DNA of 64,000 bases from Hymenobacter sp. GOD-10R (lineage in GTDB: Bacteria > Bacteroidota > Bacteroidia > Cytophagales > Hymenobacteraceae), in contig NZ_CP141184.1 of assembly GCF_035609205.1 (NCBI RefSeq), positions 2,074,501 through 2,138,500 of the forward strand, read 5' to 3'. Shown piece after piece: positions 35,380-44,614 of the stretch. Both the position numbers and the translations under genes were made by a program. The notes beneath the pieces are model-generated. The model did not search any database, was not told where the DNA came from, and worked only from the letters and a program-made list of their open reading frames with translations. The stretch's first letter is position 1; every line of letters begins with the position of its first letter.

Positions 35380-36093
35380 TTACTTCAACGGAGGGCCAAC
35401 TGGGGCGGTGCTAATAGCTTCGGCGGGCGTTTCTGGTTCTTTCCCAGCCGGCAACACTTCGCCGCTGAGATCATAGATTTGCTGAATATCACGCAAGATA
35501 TGTTCGAAATCGAGGTGCAGGTCCTTAAGTAGACCCGTCTGTAGGTCGAACACCCAGCCGTGTACCACCGGAAACTGGTTGAGCAGGTACTGCTGCTGTA
35601 CCACAGCTGATTTGATCACGTTGATGCATTGCTCCTGCACGTTGAGCTCCACTAAGCGGTTGTAGCGAGCGGCCGTGTCGGCGATGGCATCTAGCTCGAG
35701 GTGGTGCAGGCGGTACACATCGCGAATATTGCGCAGCCACGGATTCAGAATGCCTAGGTCTTTGGCCTGCATGGCCGCCTTCACACCCCCGCAGCCGTAG
35801 TGCCCGCACACCACAATGTGCTTGACGCGCAGGTGGCGCACCGCATATTCCAGCACAGACAGGGCGTTCAAGTCATTGTTCACCACTAGGTTGGCAATGT
35901 TGCGGTGCACAAATACCTCACCGGGCGTGACGCCCATCAGGTCCTCGGCCGTTACGCGGCTGTCGCTACAGCCGATGTAGAGGTAATCGGGTGCTTGGTC
36001 GGCGGCTAGTTGAGTTAAAAAATCGGGCACAGTGGCCGACTTCTCAGCGACCCAGCGCTGGTTATTCTCAAAGATTTGCTGGTACGTAATCAT
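35380..36093 (-). CDS. Beta-class carbonic anhydrase
   Basis: The protein has about 237 residues from the ATG at 36093 (MITYQQIFENNQRWVAEK); a longer frame from 36189 is unlikely. It interconverts CO2 and bicarbonate. Zinc ligands are the Cys in YIGCSDSRV and the His and Cys in VVCGHYGCGGV; the Asp-Arg pair of CSDSR is intact. GEVFVHRNIANLV and LNALSVLEYAV match the family. The C-terminal tail (ISTAPVGPPLK) is short and variable. It is likely cytoplasmic. Confidence 0.96.
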   Translation of the reverse strand: MITYQQIFENNQRWVAEKSATVPDFLTQLAADQAPDYLYIGCSDSRVTAEDLMGVTPGEVFVHRNIANLVVNNDLNALSVLEYAVRHLRVKHIVVCGHYGCGGVKAAMQAKDLGILNPWLRNIRDVYRLHHLELDAIADTAARYNRLVELNVQEQCINVIKSAVVQQQYLLNQFPVVHGWVFDLQTGLLKDLHLDFEHILRDIQQIYDLSGEVLPAGKEPETPAEAISTAPVGPPLK

Positions 36094-36573
36094 AAGAAGC
36101 GAAGGAGGCTGCTGAAAAGGGAAAAAGTAATAATGCATCGTAGCCGGAAGGCTACCGGACAAGTTTACGCAATAACTGGGGTGGTACAAGCGCGAAAACA
36201 GAAAACTCCTGCCAAGGATTATCAGCTCATAGCGTCAGCTTCGCAGGTGCTATTCGACCGCGAAGCTGAAGCCTAGGTCGCCGGTATGACCTTTCTTATG
36301 GGCATCATTCGCTGGCTTTACCGCTGCTATTCGCCTGTCTAGGCTGCTTCTAGCAGTTGTATTATGAGTTACGAAAAGAATACTCGTTGCTACAGAAATA
36401 TCCATTTGATTAAGAGTATTTTGCCGCCCAGTCTCTGCTGCTACTAGTTCCTTTATGGTATAGTCACGCTAGTGGTGTAACGACCCTTTTTATTGCCGGA
36501 TAAATACTGTTAGGACCTAGACGGGGTCCGCGGCATTCGTTTTTTAACTCACTCACCTAATCAAAGCTGTTCC
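36094..36573. other. Divergent intergenic region, no gene seen
   Basis: About 480 bases between the carbonic anhydrase start and the exported TIM-barrel gene. The right half is AT-rich and should hold the promoter of the TIM-barrel gene. A 66-codon open frame here has no protein-like features. Confidence 0.4.
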
Positions 36574-37440
36574 ATGAAATTCATAACCGTGCTGGTGGTT
36601 TCTGTTGTGCTAATGGCTTTGCTCAGCTTGGCTCCACGCAAAGCGTACGTTCCGCAGATAGGCTTGGTGGCCCCACTTGAGCAGGACAGTCTGTTATACG
36701 CCGCTGGTTTTCGGATGCTAGGCGAAACTGTAAGCCGTATGGTTTCGCCGTCGCTATCGGAGCAGCAGTTCGAGCAAAATCTTGCCCGGATAAAGAAGGC
36801 GAAGTGCAAAGTATACCTCTGCAATATTCTCTTCACCGGTAAAATAAAAATTGCCGGACCTGCTGTGGATGAGGCCAGAGTAGTCGCCTACGTCGATAGT
36901 GTGCTTGCGAGGGCTCAACAGGCTAGCATCCCCTTTATCGTTTTAGGCAGCGGTGGTGCTCGCCGGATTCCAGAAGGCTATGATGCGCAGAAGGCGCAAG
37001 CCGATTTTGTGGTCTTGTGCCGCAAGTTGGCTGTTGCTGCCCAGAAGCACGGCGTCATGATTGCCATCGAAAACCTCAATGCCTCTGAGACGAACTTTCT
37101 AAACACGGTAAAATCAGCAGCGGCCGTGGTACGCGCTGTCAACCATCCCAATTTTAAACTAAACGCAGATATCTTTCATATGCTGCGCGAGGGCGAGTCG
37201 CCACAGAGCATTGTTGAGGCCAAGGACATCCTGGTTCACTGTGAAATTGCAGAGAAACAGAGCCGCTCTTTCCCCGGGGTGCAAGGAGAGGACTTTAAGC
37301 CGTACTTGAGAGCCTTGCGGAAGGCGAACTACAAAGGCAATATTTTTATCGAGGGTAACACTAGCAATCCGAGCACTGATATACCCACTTCCTTTGCTTA
37401 CCTGACGAAGCAGATACAAGAAGTGTATGCCGAGAAATAG
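36574..37440 (+). CDS. Exported xylose isomerase-like TIM-barrel protein (sugar isomerase/epimerase family)
   Basis: The 288-residue protein has a signal or anchor segment (ITVLVVSVVLMALLSLAPRKA) followed by an AP-endonuclease-2/xylose isomerase-like barrel. Probable metal ligands are the Glu in GVMIAIENLNA, the Asp and His in LNADIFHML, the His in ILVHCEIAE, and the Glu in NIFIEGNTSN. Exported members in Bacteroidota occur in sugar oxidation pathways with Gfo/Idh/MocA enzymes; one such enzyme lies at the left of this window but is far away. Substrate unknown. Confidence 0.87.
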   Translation: MKFITVLVVSVVLMALLSLAPRKAYVPQIGLVAPLEQDSLLYAAGFRMLGETVSRMVSPSLSEQQFEQNLARIKKAKCKVYLCNILFTGKIKIAGPAVDEARVVAYVDSVLARAQQASIPFIVLGSGGARRIPEGYDAQKAQADFVVLCRKLAVAAQKHGVMIAIENLNASETNFLNTVKSAAAVVRAVNHPNFKLNADIFHMLREGESPQSIVEAKDILVHCEIAEKQSRSFPGVQGEDFKPYLRALRKANYKGNIFIEGNTSNPSTDIPTSFAYLTKQIQEVYAEK

Positions 37441-37530
37441 GTAGCTCATTGGTAGCGGGTTCAGGCAGATACACACGTAGGCCAAGCTGCTTTTACACAC
37501 AGTAAGTTACCTAGCTAACCTTATAAGGTC

Positions 37531-38076
37531 TCATTGCTCGGAGTACTCACGTGAGGCGTTCTGGGCGAGCCACTCCGGGCGCAGTACCGCCATTACGAGT
37601 TTATCATGAAACGCATCTTGGCGGTAGCAGGCCTGCCGCAAGCGTCCTTCTAACTGAAAGCCGGCGCGCGCATAAGCCTTAAGGCCGCCCTGGTTGGGCT
37701 CAGATACGGTCAGCATAATACGATTGAGACCTAGCTCCTGAAAGCCTCGGGTGAGGACTTGGCGGGTAACCTCGGTGCCAATGCCTTGGCCCCAATAGTG
37801 CTTCTCCCCCAGCAAGATGAAGTACTCGCCCGACTGATTGCGCGTGGATATACCGCTGATTCCGGCGTAGCCAATCAGCTCCTGAGTAGCACCTAGGTAC
37901 ACCCCCAAATTTAAACTTTTAGTGTCTTGTAGGGTGGCCGCTAGCCACTGCTCTACCAGTGGTAGGGTAGTGAGTTCTTGGAAGAGAGACAAGGAGTAGC
38001 GAATAACTTCTGGATCACGCAGCCAACGGTAAAAAACAGGTGCCTGACTAGAGTGTAACGGGAGCAGCTGGATCAT
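37531..38076 (-). CDS. GNAT-family N-acetyltransferase (RimJ/RimL-like)
   Basis: The protein has about 181 residues from the ATG at 38076. It is an acetyl-CoA-dependent GNAT of the RimJ/RimL type. It starts with IQLLPLHSSQAPVFYRWLRDPEVIRYSL; the acetyl-CoA-binding loop region is YWGQGIGTEVTRQVLTRGFQELGLNRI and is followed by VSEPNQGGLKAYARAGFQLEGRLRQACYRQDAFHD. Substrate may be a protein N-terminus or a small amine. It is convergent with the exported TIM-barrel gene. Confidence 0.92.
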   Translation of the reverse strand: MIQLLPLHSSQAPVFYRWLRDPEVIRYSLSLFQELTTLPLVEQWLAATLQDTKSLNLGVYLGATQELIGYAGISGISTRNQSGEYFILLGEKHYWGQGIGTEVTRQVLTRGFQELGLNRIMLTVSEPNQGGLKAYARAGFQLEGRLRQACYRQDAFHDKLVMAVLRPEWLAQNASREYSEQ

Positions 38077-38204
38077 GAAAAAGATAAAGCAAGAGCGTGG
38101 CAACGTACGCAGGGAATTCTGGGAGCCCCTTCTTGCCTGCCCCAATGACACGCCGAGCCCGAGCGCTACCAAAAGCACACGTACTTACGTCACCTAATAA
38201 CAGT

Positions 38205-38412
38205 CCTTCGGGCCTGATTACCTACCAAGCGCTTAAAGAGCTAGCCGATACCTTGCCGCAACCGCCATTTCTGCGCATACACAAGTCTTATATCGTCTCG
38301 CTTGATAAAATTCAGATGGTGGATGGCAACACACTCTACATTGCGGACAAGCAAGTCTCCATCCAGTGAGACCTACCGTGAACAGCTGTATCGCCTGATT
38401 CGGGAAAGATAA
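38205..38412 (+). pseudogene. LytTR DNA-binding domain remnant (truncated and frameshifted)
   Basis: The frame reads LITYQALKELADTLPQPPFLRIHKSYIVSLDKIQMVDGNTLYIADKQVSI, the C-terminal half of a LytTR DNA-binding domain of LytR/AlgR response regulators. A stop follows at 38367-38369. One base out of frame the usual family ending continues as SETYREQLYRLIRER with a stop at 38410-38412, so a single frameshift separates the parts. No receiver domain or LytTR N-terminal half precedes it; the upstream bases are occupied by the start region of the divergent GNAT gene. It is therefore a gene relic. A sensor kinase partner was not found. Confidence 0.75.
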
Positions 38413-38471
38413 GTGGGTAGCTAATGCTGAATCAGATGGATGATCAAGCTAGGTTGTCTGATAAGGCCGAT

Positions 38472-39797
38472 TTAGTCCGGCTTCAGCGGAGTCACCACCG
38501 TGCCTTGCGCCTGGGTGGCTTTCACAGGGGCACCATTGAGGGTGACTTTGTTGAATTTTACGTCGGGGTACTTGTTCGGAAAGTCGGCCGTTTCTGCCGT
38601 GGCTTCCACGTTTTTAAAGGTGATGTTCGACACTTTGTCGGTCGGGTTGCCATTCAACACAGCAAATTGCTTGCACTTCACCTTCACATTGGAAATGGTG
38701 ATGTTACGGATCGTGCCAAAGGGTTTTTCCGTGCTGCCCGCCATGTTGAAGAACTGCGTCCAGGGCGAAAGCGTGACAATCGTGCCACAGCGCCCAGTTA
38801 TATTCTCAACCGTAATGTTCTCGTAGAGTTGATACGTATCAGGACGCATCTTGAAGAGCAGCAGCGGCCGGTCATTATCTACCTTGCAGTTGCGCACCGT
38901 GATGCGGTTGGCATGAATACATTCGCTGCCGCAGGTCACGGCCGCGTGCACCTCTCCAAAGGTGCAGTTCTCCACCAGCACGTCTTCGATTGGCCCATTT
39001 TCCGGGAGCTGCTGGGCGTTAGGGCCTTTGCCACCCTTCATAACGATACCATCGTCGTTGACGGAGATGTAGCAATTGCGAATGGTGACTTTCTTACACA
39101 CGTCGATATCTACGGCGTCGGTACTAGGGGCCTTCACCGGACGGAAAGGTGACCGGATATCACACCCATCGATAAGCACGTTATTGCACTGATATAAATG
39201 CGTGGTCCAGAAGCCGGAGTTGTGCAGCTTCACCTTCTCGATAGTCACGTTGTTAGAGCCCCAGATAAAGAGCAATCGGGGCCGATGCACCTCTAGGTTA
39301 GTGGACGATTTGCCGACTTTCTGCATAGAATCGCGGTGCGCCCAAAAGTTTTTCCAGAACCGCAGTCCATTGCCATCGATGGTGCCGGGCCCCGTGACCC
39401 GAAAGCCATTCACCTTATAGGCATTTACGAGGGCCGCATAATAATCCAAACTTTGGCCCTCCATCCGCGACGGAATCAGGGGGTAGTGCGCAATATTATC
39501 AGAGCCTTTGAGCTTGGCACCTTCCTGCAACCGCAGTTGGGTATTGGGCTTAAAAAACAGGGCGCCACTCAGAAATACTCCCTTCGGAATCACCACCGTG
39601 CCGCCGCCATCGGCGTTGGCTTTGTCGATGGTGCGCTGAATGGCTTCAGTACTAAGCTGGGTACTATCGGTGCCTGCGCCGAATTGGGTGATGATGTAGT
39701 CTTTGGGTGCGGCTTCTTTCGTAGAGAGAGTTTCCGGCGTGAAAGGCAGGGAGAGAGCAGTTAGCGCAATAGGGAGCAGCGCAAGAAGAACTTTCAT
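38472..39797 (-). CDS. Glycoside hydrolase family 28 (polygalacturonase-like)
   Basis: This 441-residue exported enzyme is of the right-handed beta-helix GH28 family. It has a signal peptide, an N-terminal pectate-lyase-like start (FGAGTDSTQLSTEAIQRTIDKA, GGGTVVIPKGVFLSGALF) and the helix. Catalytic acids fit the GH28 pattern: D227 in STDAVDID and D248/D249 in VNDDGIVMK, the usual 21 residues apart. The His loop is replaced by TCGSE, and the RIK motif by KMRP. It hydrolyses alpha-galacturonic links in pectin in known relatives. It sits alone, about 5 kb left of the SusCD locus. Confidence 0.94.
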   Translation of the reverse strand: MKVLLALLPIALTALSLPFTPETLSTKEAAPKDYIITQFGAGTDSTQLSTEAIQRTIDKANADGGGTVVIPKGVFLSGALFFKPNTQLRLQEGAKLKGSDNIAHYPLIPSRMEGQSLDYYAALVNAYKVNGFRVTGPGTIDGNGLRFWKNFWAHRDSMQKVGKSSTNLEVHRPRLLFIWGSNNVTIEKVKLHNSGFWTTHLYQCNNVLIDGCDIRSPFRPVKAPSTDAVDIDVCKKVTIRNCYISVNDDGIVMKGGKGPNAQQLPENGPIEDVLVENCTFGEVHAAVTCGSECIHANRITVRNCKVDNDRPLLLFKMRPDTYQLYENITVENITGRCGTIVTLSPWTQFFNMAGSTEKPFGTIRNITISNVKVKCKQFAVLNGNPTDKVSNITFKNVEATAETADFPNKYPDVKFNKVTLNGAPVKATQAQGTVVTPLKPD

Positions 39798-40071
39798 AGG
39801 GTAGTAAAAGGATGCCTAGCACAAAGAAGCAGCGCCACCGCGGGAGTACTGTTCTGTAGTTACCTGATGCTGCGCTGAATCGCCTGCAGTCTCAAAACTT
39901 AGATCAGCACGTTGAGTGCCGTTGAAGTATAAGCGGATGCTATTAGCAAGCCTTCTATAAGTTAGGTAGCATTATAGGGATAGGAACAACGCACCCGTTT
40001 TGCCTTGCTTTAGCAGCAGTGAATCTAACCCGTGGTACCAACTTTCGCTTGGCTGCGGAAGCTTAAACTTT
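39798..40071. other. Intergenic region upstream of GH28
   Basis: About 270 bases between the start of the GH28 gene and the stop of the helD gene, both leftward. It should hold the GH28 promoter. No AAACGTTT palindrome is present here, unlike at the two SusC-associated promoters. Confidence 0.35.
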
Positions 40072-42120
40072 TTAGGCGGACAAGAAAGTTGTAACAGCAC
40101 CTGAATACGTCAAGGTGAGCTCGTGCATGGCCCGCGTGCAGGCCACATAGAGCATACTTTTATCGACCTCCGTTTTGTAGTTGTGGGCGGACGCAAACGG
40201 CACAATGACCGCATCAAACTCCAGTCCCTTCGCCACGTGGGCGGTGGTGATAATGATTCCTTCTTGAAAGGACCTAGATTCCGAGGTGAGCAGATGAACA
40301 TTGGGCGCTTGTAGCACTTCGTAGGCTCGCGCGGCTTGCCGCTGAGTTTTGCAGATGATGCCCAGCGAGTTATTCCCGGAGCGTTGGAAGGCTGTGATCA
40401 GCTCCTTAATTGCCTCTAGCTCCTCATTCTGGCTATTGTAATGTGCTACGATGGGCTCTGGGCCGTGCCTTTCCAGCGGAATGAGGTCGGGGTTTGGGGT
40501 GATCCGCTGCGCGAAAGCTGTAATCTCGACGGTAGAGCGGTAGCTGCGGTAAAGCTTGACCACATCAGCCTGCGGGAAGACGCGTTCGATCGTTTCGGCG
40601 GAGGAAGCGCTGTACGGGTTCACCGTCTGGCTTACGTCGCCTAGGATGGTTTTTCGGCACAGAAACAAGCGGGACAAGACCGCATATTGAACCGGCGTGT
40701 AATCCTGCATTTCATCCACCAACAAGTGCTTTACCTGATCGTAGGTGGTGATGCCTTCTAGGCGTAGACGCAAGTAAATCAGGGCAAATACATCCGCGTA
40801 TTCCATCGTCATGGGGTGGTCGATCCTGAATAGCTCGGGTCGGCCAATCCAACGATAAAAGTCCCGGTAGAGGTCCAGCACCTGATGGAACTTGAACATG
40901 CGGGGAATAGCCTCTCCAATCGTTGCTTTCTCCTGCCCGGTAAGCTTGCGGCCAGCCGCGCCCCGCACATGAGCCCGGATATCTTCTGCCACCAGTGCAA
41001 ACCGCTTTAGAATCGGCACCCGGTGATACGCCTTGAACCTCTCTAAAACCAACGAGCGGGGAACAACGGTTTTGCCGACCTTAATTTCACTAACCGTGAA
41101 GTAGTTGTTCTCTATATGAATAAGGTATTGATTCAGCTTGCTGAGAAAGTCGAACGATGACTTGAACCGGATACGCTCAATGAAAGCTAGGTCGTGCTTT
41201 TCTAACAGCGCCGATACTTGGTCGGAGAAGGTTTGGAATGTGTACCTGTTGTCGAGCAAGTCGGCTGCTAGCTCTTCCATACCCATCTCGGGAATGTGTT
41301 CTTCCCCGAGCTCAGGCAAGACGTTCGAGATATAATCTGCGAAAACCTTATTCGGCGAAATAATCAGTATGTCTTTGGCCGCAATAGACTCTCGGTACCG
41401 GTATAAAAGAAACGCAATTCGGTGCAAAGCAATGGACGTTTTGCCCGAGCCGGCTACGCCCTGAATGACCATCACCGGAGCCGTCTCGTTGCGAATCACC
41501 GCATTCTGGTCGCGCTGAATGGTCGCGACGATGTTTTTCATCTTGTCGTCGGAGGACTTCGCAAGTTCCCGCTGTAGCACGTCGTCGTGAATATTGACGC
41601 CGTTTTCGATCATGAACTCCATACGGCCGTCTCGGATCTTGTACTGCCGCTTTAGCTCGATGGTGCCCTGGATTGTGCCGGAGGGAGTGGTGTACGAGGC
41701 TTCCCCTAGCTCAAAGTCGTAGAACATGGAGGCAATCGGGGCGCGCCAATCGTAGATTAGGTTTAGGCGCTGCCGCTCGTCTAAGAAGGAATGCACGCCA
41801 ATGTATACCGGCGACTTCACCTTCCCCGAGGTGACGAAATCAATGCGGCCAAAGTAAGGCGACTGACCTAGCTTGATGAGTTTTCGTTTGCGGGAAACGG
41901 CCGCCTCGCCCGTAAAGGCCATGCGGTTAATAGATTGGCCGGCGGCGACCATATCGGCATCGTCCATGCCCGATTGGTGCTCATGGATATACTGCTTTTT
42001 CTGCCGGAGCTCGTCGGAAAACTGCTTGACGGCGTCGTCTACCCGCCTAATAGCTAGCTCAAGTTTCTCCTTAATCTCCTCCAGATATTCTCTTTCTTCT
42101 GATTCCGTTGCGTTCATCAC
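40072..42120 (-). CDS. helD: HelD-type UvrD-like helicase (RNA polymerase recycling ATPase)
   Basis: This 682-residue protein matches the HelD subgroup of superfamily 1 helicases, which remove or recycle stalled RNA polymerase. An N-terminal coiled coil (EEIKEKLELAIRRVDDAVKQFSDELRQKK) is followed by YFGRIDF and DWRAPIASMFYDFELGEASY. Walker A is GVAGSGKT (G221-T228), Walker B is HLLVDEMQDYTPVQ, and the C-terminal motifs are GDVSQTVNPY, AKGLEFDAVIVP and LYVACTRAMHELTL. It is monocistronic and leftward. Confidence 0.94.
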   Translation of the reverse strand: MMNATESEEREYLEEIKEKLELAIRRVDDAVKQFSDELRQKKQYIHEHQSGMDDADMVAAGQSINRMAFTGEAAVSRKRKLIKLGQSPYFGRIDFVTSGKVKSPVYIGVHSFLDERQRLNLIYDWRAPIASMFYDFELGEASYTTPSGTIQGTIELKRQYKIRDGRMEFMIENGVNIHDDVLQRELAKSSDDKMKNIVATIQRDQNAVIRNETAPVMVIQGVAGSGKTSIALHRIAFLLYRYRESIAAKDILIISPNKVFADYISNVLPELGEEHIPEMGMEELAADLLDNRYTFQTFSDQVSALLEKHDLAFIERIRFKSSFDFLSKLNQYLIHIENNYFTVSEIKVGKTVVPRSLVLERFKAYHRVPILKRFALVAEDIRAHVRGAAGRKLTGQEKATIGEAIPRMFKFHQVLDLYRDFYRWIGRPELFRIDHPMTMEYADVFALIYLRLRLEGITTYDQVKHLLVDEMQDYTPVQYAVLSRLFLCRKTILGDVSQTVNPYSASSAETIERVFPQADVVKLYRSYRSTVEITAFAQRITPNPDLIPLERHGPEPIVAHYNSQNEELEAIKELITAFQRSGNNSLGIICKTQRQAARAYEVLQAPNVHLLTSESRSFQEGIIITTAHVAKGLEFDAVIVPFASAHNYKTEVDKSMLYVACTRAMHELTLTYSGAVTTFLSA

Positions 42121-42287
42121 GTGCTACTCCTGAAAAATAGACCCCAAAGGTGGCATCAAATTCCGGTCGTTAGAAGAGCCTTGCTGCTTTTATTGAATGC
42201 ATTGATTACTGGCATCAAAACAATAAGGATAGCGCGCTGATGAGCAGAGCTAGGGGAGAGTGACTCCTACTAGCTGGTTTGCCGTTA

Positions 42288-42728
42288 TCAGGGCGCCGGG
42301 GTACCTAGGTAGCGCTGCGCCGGAAACCAGTGCTCACAGGAGCGGAGCCATTGATGGGCACCAATAAGCTCATCGAAAACAGCAGCTAAAGGAGTTTTCG
42401 TAAGCCCTACTGCCTGATCGGCATACAGACGGCACTCCAGCGAGGGCGACAGTACCCACGCTACATACTGCAACCCGGCTTCCGCCAACCGCGGCATCGC
42501 GTCGTACGCTATCCATTCAGAGAAATACCAGGTAGCAGCCAGAACGTTGGAGTTGTCATTCAGAATCTTGCGGCAAGGGGTCTGGTGCAAGCAACTCAAA
42601 ATACGATCGATGCCGGCTTTGATCTGCGCATTGCTTAGCTCACCCTGCCAATCAGCATACAGCCATTGGTTTTCGTCGTCATATGAAATGACAAGTGAAT
42701 CTGATTCGAGAAGGGTAGAAAGGCTCAT
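42288..42728 (-). CDS. Hypothetical protein, STAS/SpoIIAA-like
   Basis: The 146-residue cytoplasmic protein begins with short strands (LVISYDDENQWLYADWQGELSN), then a helix (AQIKAGIDRILSCLHQ) and RKILNDNSNVLAATWYFSEWIAYDAMPRLAEAGLQYVAWVL. This alternation suggests a STAS/SpoIIAA-type alpha/beta fold seen in many Cytophagales orphan proteins. I do not recognise a characterised homologue, and no neighbour suggests a job. Confidence 0.7.
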   Translation of the reverse strand: MSLSTLLESDSLVISYDDENQWLYADWQGELSNAQIKAGIDRILSCLHQTPCRKILNDNSNVLAATWYFSEWIAYDAMPRLAEAGLQYVAWVLSPSLECRLYADQAVGLTKTPLAAVFDELIGAHQWLRSCEHWFPAQRYLGTPAP

Positions 42729-43296
42729 TTCCGAAAGTGATAATACGTGCTGAGGAATAGTAGCCTGCCGAAATCTTCGCTGTTCTTAAACTGAACAGTC
42801 GCACTCTTTTCAAGCTGTAGACGTAACTGGTTGTGTTCGGTTCTATTGTGAAAAATGTTTTCTTGATTAAGGAGCGAAGCATTTCAGCCGAAAACTTACT
42901 TTTAGGCACCAACTATCCCAGCTTATAGTCCTCGGGTATTTGCTCGATACAGTCTGATCAAGTAGAGGAAATTTCGCTGGCCTAATAAGTACGTGCTATT
43001 TTGAGAAGTGCCGAGGAAATATAAGGATGAAAAGTTAGTTGTACATTTTCCTAAGCGTTAGCTAGCCTTACAGGAGATATCGGTAGGGCAACTACCCAAA
43101 GAGTGCAGGAGGGTTTGTGTGGCACAAGCCACTTACTTGGTAATCTGAAATCTGAACTTACAAGCCTTAGTGTGCCGCTGTTGATTGCTGCAGTAGCTAC
43201 CAGCAGAGATAACCAAGAATCTGCCAGACCCTAGCTAACGTGTGCTGCTTGACGCATTGATACATTGTGCTCTGGTAGAATAAAAATGTTTGCAAC
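42729..43296. other. Intergenic region, no gene seen
   Basis: About 570 bases between the start of the STAS-like gene and the start of the Tat-exported beta-propeller enzyme. Short open frames here are AT-rich and show no protein-like composition. It contains the two divergent promoters, but no operator was recognised. Confidence 0.4.
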
Positions 43297-44376
43297 ATGC
43301 TGACACGCAGAGATTTTATTGCCGGGCTAGCTTTGGCACCAGTTGCCCGGGCCGTAGCCGGCTTTACAGGTAACCGGCTGCTAGACTTTCCGAAAAACAG
43401 CCTGTCCAAGTTCAGCAAGCATCTGCATCCTGTTGGGCGAGCGTTGGAAATGCCCGATTGGTACGTGTGGTGCAATAGTCCCATCTACGGCCCCGATGGA
43501 AAAGTGCATGTGTTCTTCTCGCGCTGGCCCGCTAAGCGTGGCATGGGAGGCTGGATCAACAGTTCCGAAATCGCACACGCCGTCGGCGACTCGCCTGAGG
43601 GTCCTTTTCAGTACCTCGAAACGGTGCTAGCGCCACGTGGCCCTGGCTTTTGGGATGCTACCACTTGCCATAATCCACATATTCAGTTCGTGGATGGCAA
43701 GTACTGCTTGTTCTTTATGGGCAACTCCAACGGCAAAACGGATACGAAGCGCATTGGCCTAGCTACGGCCGACTCGCTCAATGGCCCTTGGAAACGCCCC
43801 GACCAGCCCTTGCTGCTGCCAGGCGAAACAGGGGCCTGGGATGACCATTGCACAACCAATCCCGCCTTTGTCAAGCTCCCAAATGGACAATATTGGCTGT
43901 ATTATAAATCTTGGAATACAGCCGACTACGTCAACTCGAAAGATCCGGTCATTCGAGGTAACCGCAAATATGGCCTTGCCATTGCAGATCAACTCGAAGG
44001 GCCGTACGTGAAGTACGCGGGCAATCCGGTAGTTGATTTCTCCAAACAGGGCAATAACAAGCAGTTTGAAGATGCCTACGTCTGGCGCCAGCACAACAAG
44101 TTTCACATGCTAGCCCGTGATATGGGTGTGTACAGCCAAGAGGTGGGACTGTACCTAGAATCGGAAGACGGCAAAAAATGGGATTATCCGCTGATTGCCT
44201 TTTTTCCTGTGCGCGATTACTTGCAGGAGCCACCTGCGCCCGCCAACCTAAAGCGATACGGCCGTTTGGAGCGCCCACAACTGTTGATGCGTAACGGAAA
44301 GCCCGAGTATATGTTCTGCGCCTCACAAGGTGGAAAAGCCATGACAGCTTCTTCGTTTATGTTCAGGATTAGCTGA
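43297..44376 (+). CDS. Tat-exported five-bladed beta-propeller glycoside hydrolase (GH43/GH117-like)
   Basis: The 359-residue protein begins with a twin-arginine signal (MLTRRDFIAGLALAPVARAV). Sequence repeats typical of GH43-clan propellers follow: SPIYGPDGKVHVFFSRWP, CHNPHIQFVDGKYCLFFMG, IGLATADSLNGPWKRPDQP, NPAFVKLPNGQYWLYYKSW and FEDAYVWRQHNKFHMLARD. The acidic residues in SPIYGPDG and FEDAYVW may be catalytic, but this is inferred from the fold only. It stands about 900 bases before SusC and probably belongs to the pectin locus. Confidence 0.8.
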   Translation: MLTRRDFIAGLALAPVARAVAGFTGNRLLDFPKNSLSKFSKHLHPVGRALEMPDWYVWCNSPIYGPDGKVHVFFSRWPAKRGMGGWINSSEIAHAVGDSPEGPFQYLETVLAPRGPGFWDATTCHNPHIQFVDGKYCLFFMGNSNGKTDTKRIGLATADSLNGPWKRPDQPLLLPGETGAWDDHCTTNPAFVKLPNGQYWLYYKSWNTADYVNSKDPVIRGNRKYGLAIADQLEGPYVKYAGNPVVDFSKQGNNKQFEDAYVWRQHNKFHMLARDMGVYSQEVGLYLESEDGKKWDYPLIAFFPVRDYLQEPPAPANLKRYGRLERPQLLMRNGKPEYMFCASQGGKAMTASSFMFRIS

Positions 44377-44542
44377 ACGGCAGACCCAACAATGTGCTCT
44401 GCTAACAGCAAAAATCTCAGCAACAGGAGAGTGCGGGAAGGATCAGCAAAGCCAATAGATCAGCTTTGTGCTATAAGAGATATCGCCAGGGTCTGTGCTA
44501 GGCGATGTGATGAACTATCAAAGATTACAATCTGTGATAAAC

Positions 44543-44565
44543 AAACGTTTGCATTGCAAACGTTT
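44543..44565. promoter_or_regulatory. LacI-type operator palindrome before the SusCD locus
   Basis: Perfect 11-bp inverted repeat around a single central T: AAACGTTTGCA (44543-44553) and TGCAAACGTTT (44555-44565). Each half contains AAACGTTT, the LacI/GalR-type core. Fourteen bases to its right begins TAAATTTATAG (44580), a possible -7 region, and the next gene starts at 44615. The arrangement (palindrome, 12-14 bases, TAAATTT) repeats that at 1939-1983, which suggests one regulator for both loci. Confidence 0.65.
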
Positions 44566-44614
44566 TCATGAAAATCTCTTAAATTTATAGTCCGATTTCC
44601 TCGTTTCCAGACGT

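Noticed and set aside
36076..36276. 66-codon frame upstream of carbonic anhydrase
   Set aside because: It overlaps the start of the carbonic anhydrase gene and has a very basic, non-protein-like composition.
38424..39152. 242-codon open frame antisense to GH28
   Set aside because: The GH28 gene on the opposite strand has intact catalytic motifs over the same bases.
42679..42912. 77-codon frame in the gap right of the STAS-like gene
   Set aside because: Partly overlaps the STAS-like gene on the same strand in another frame and shows no family features.
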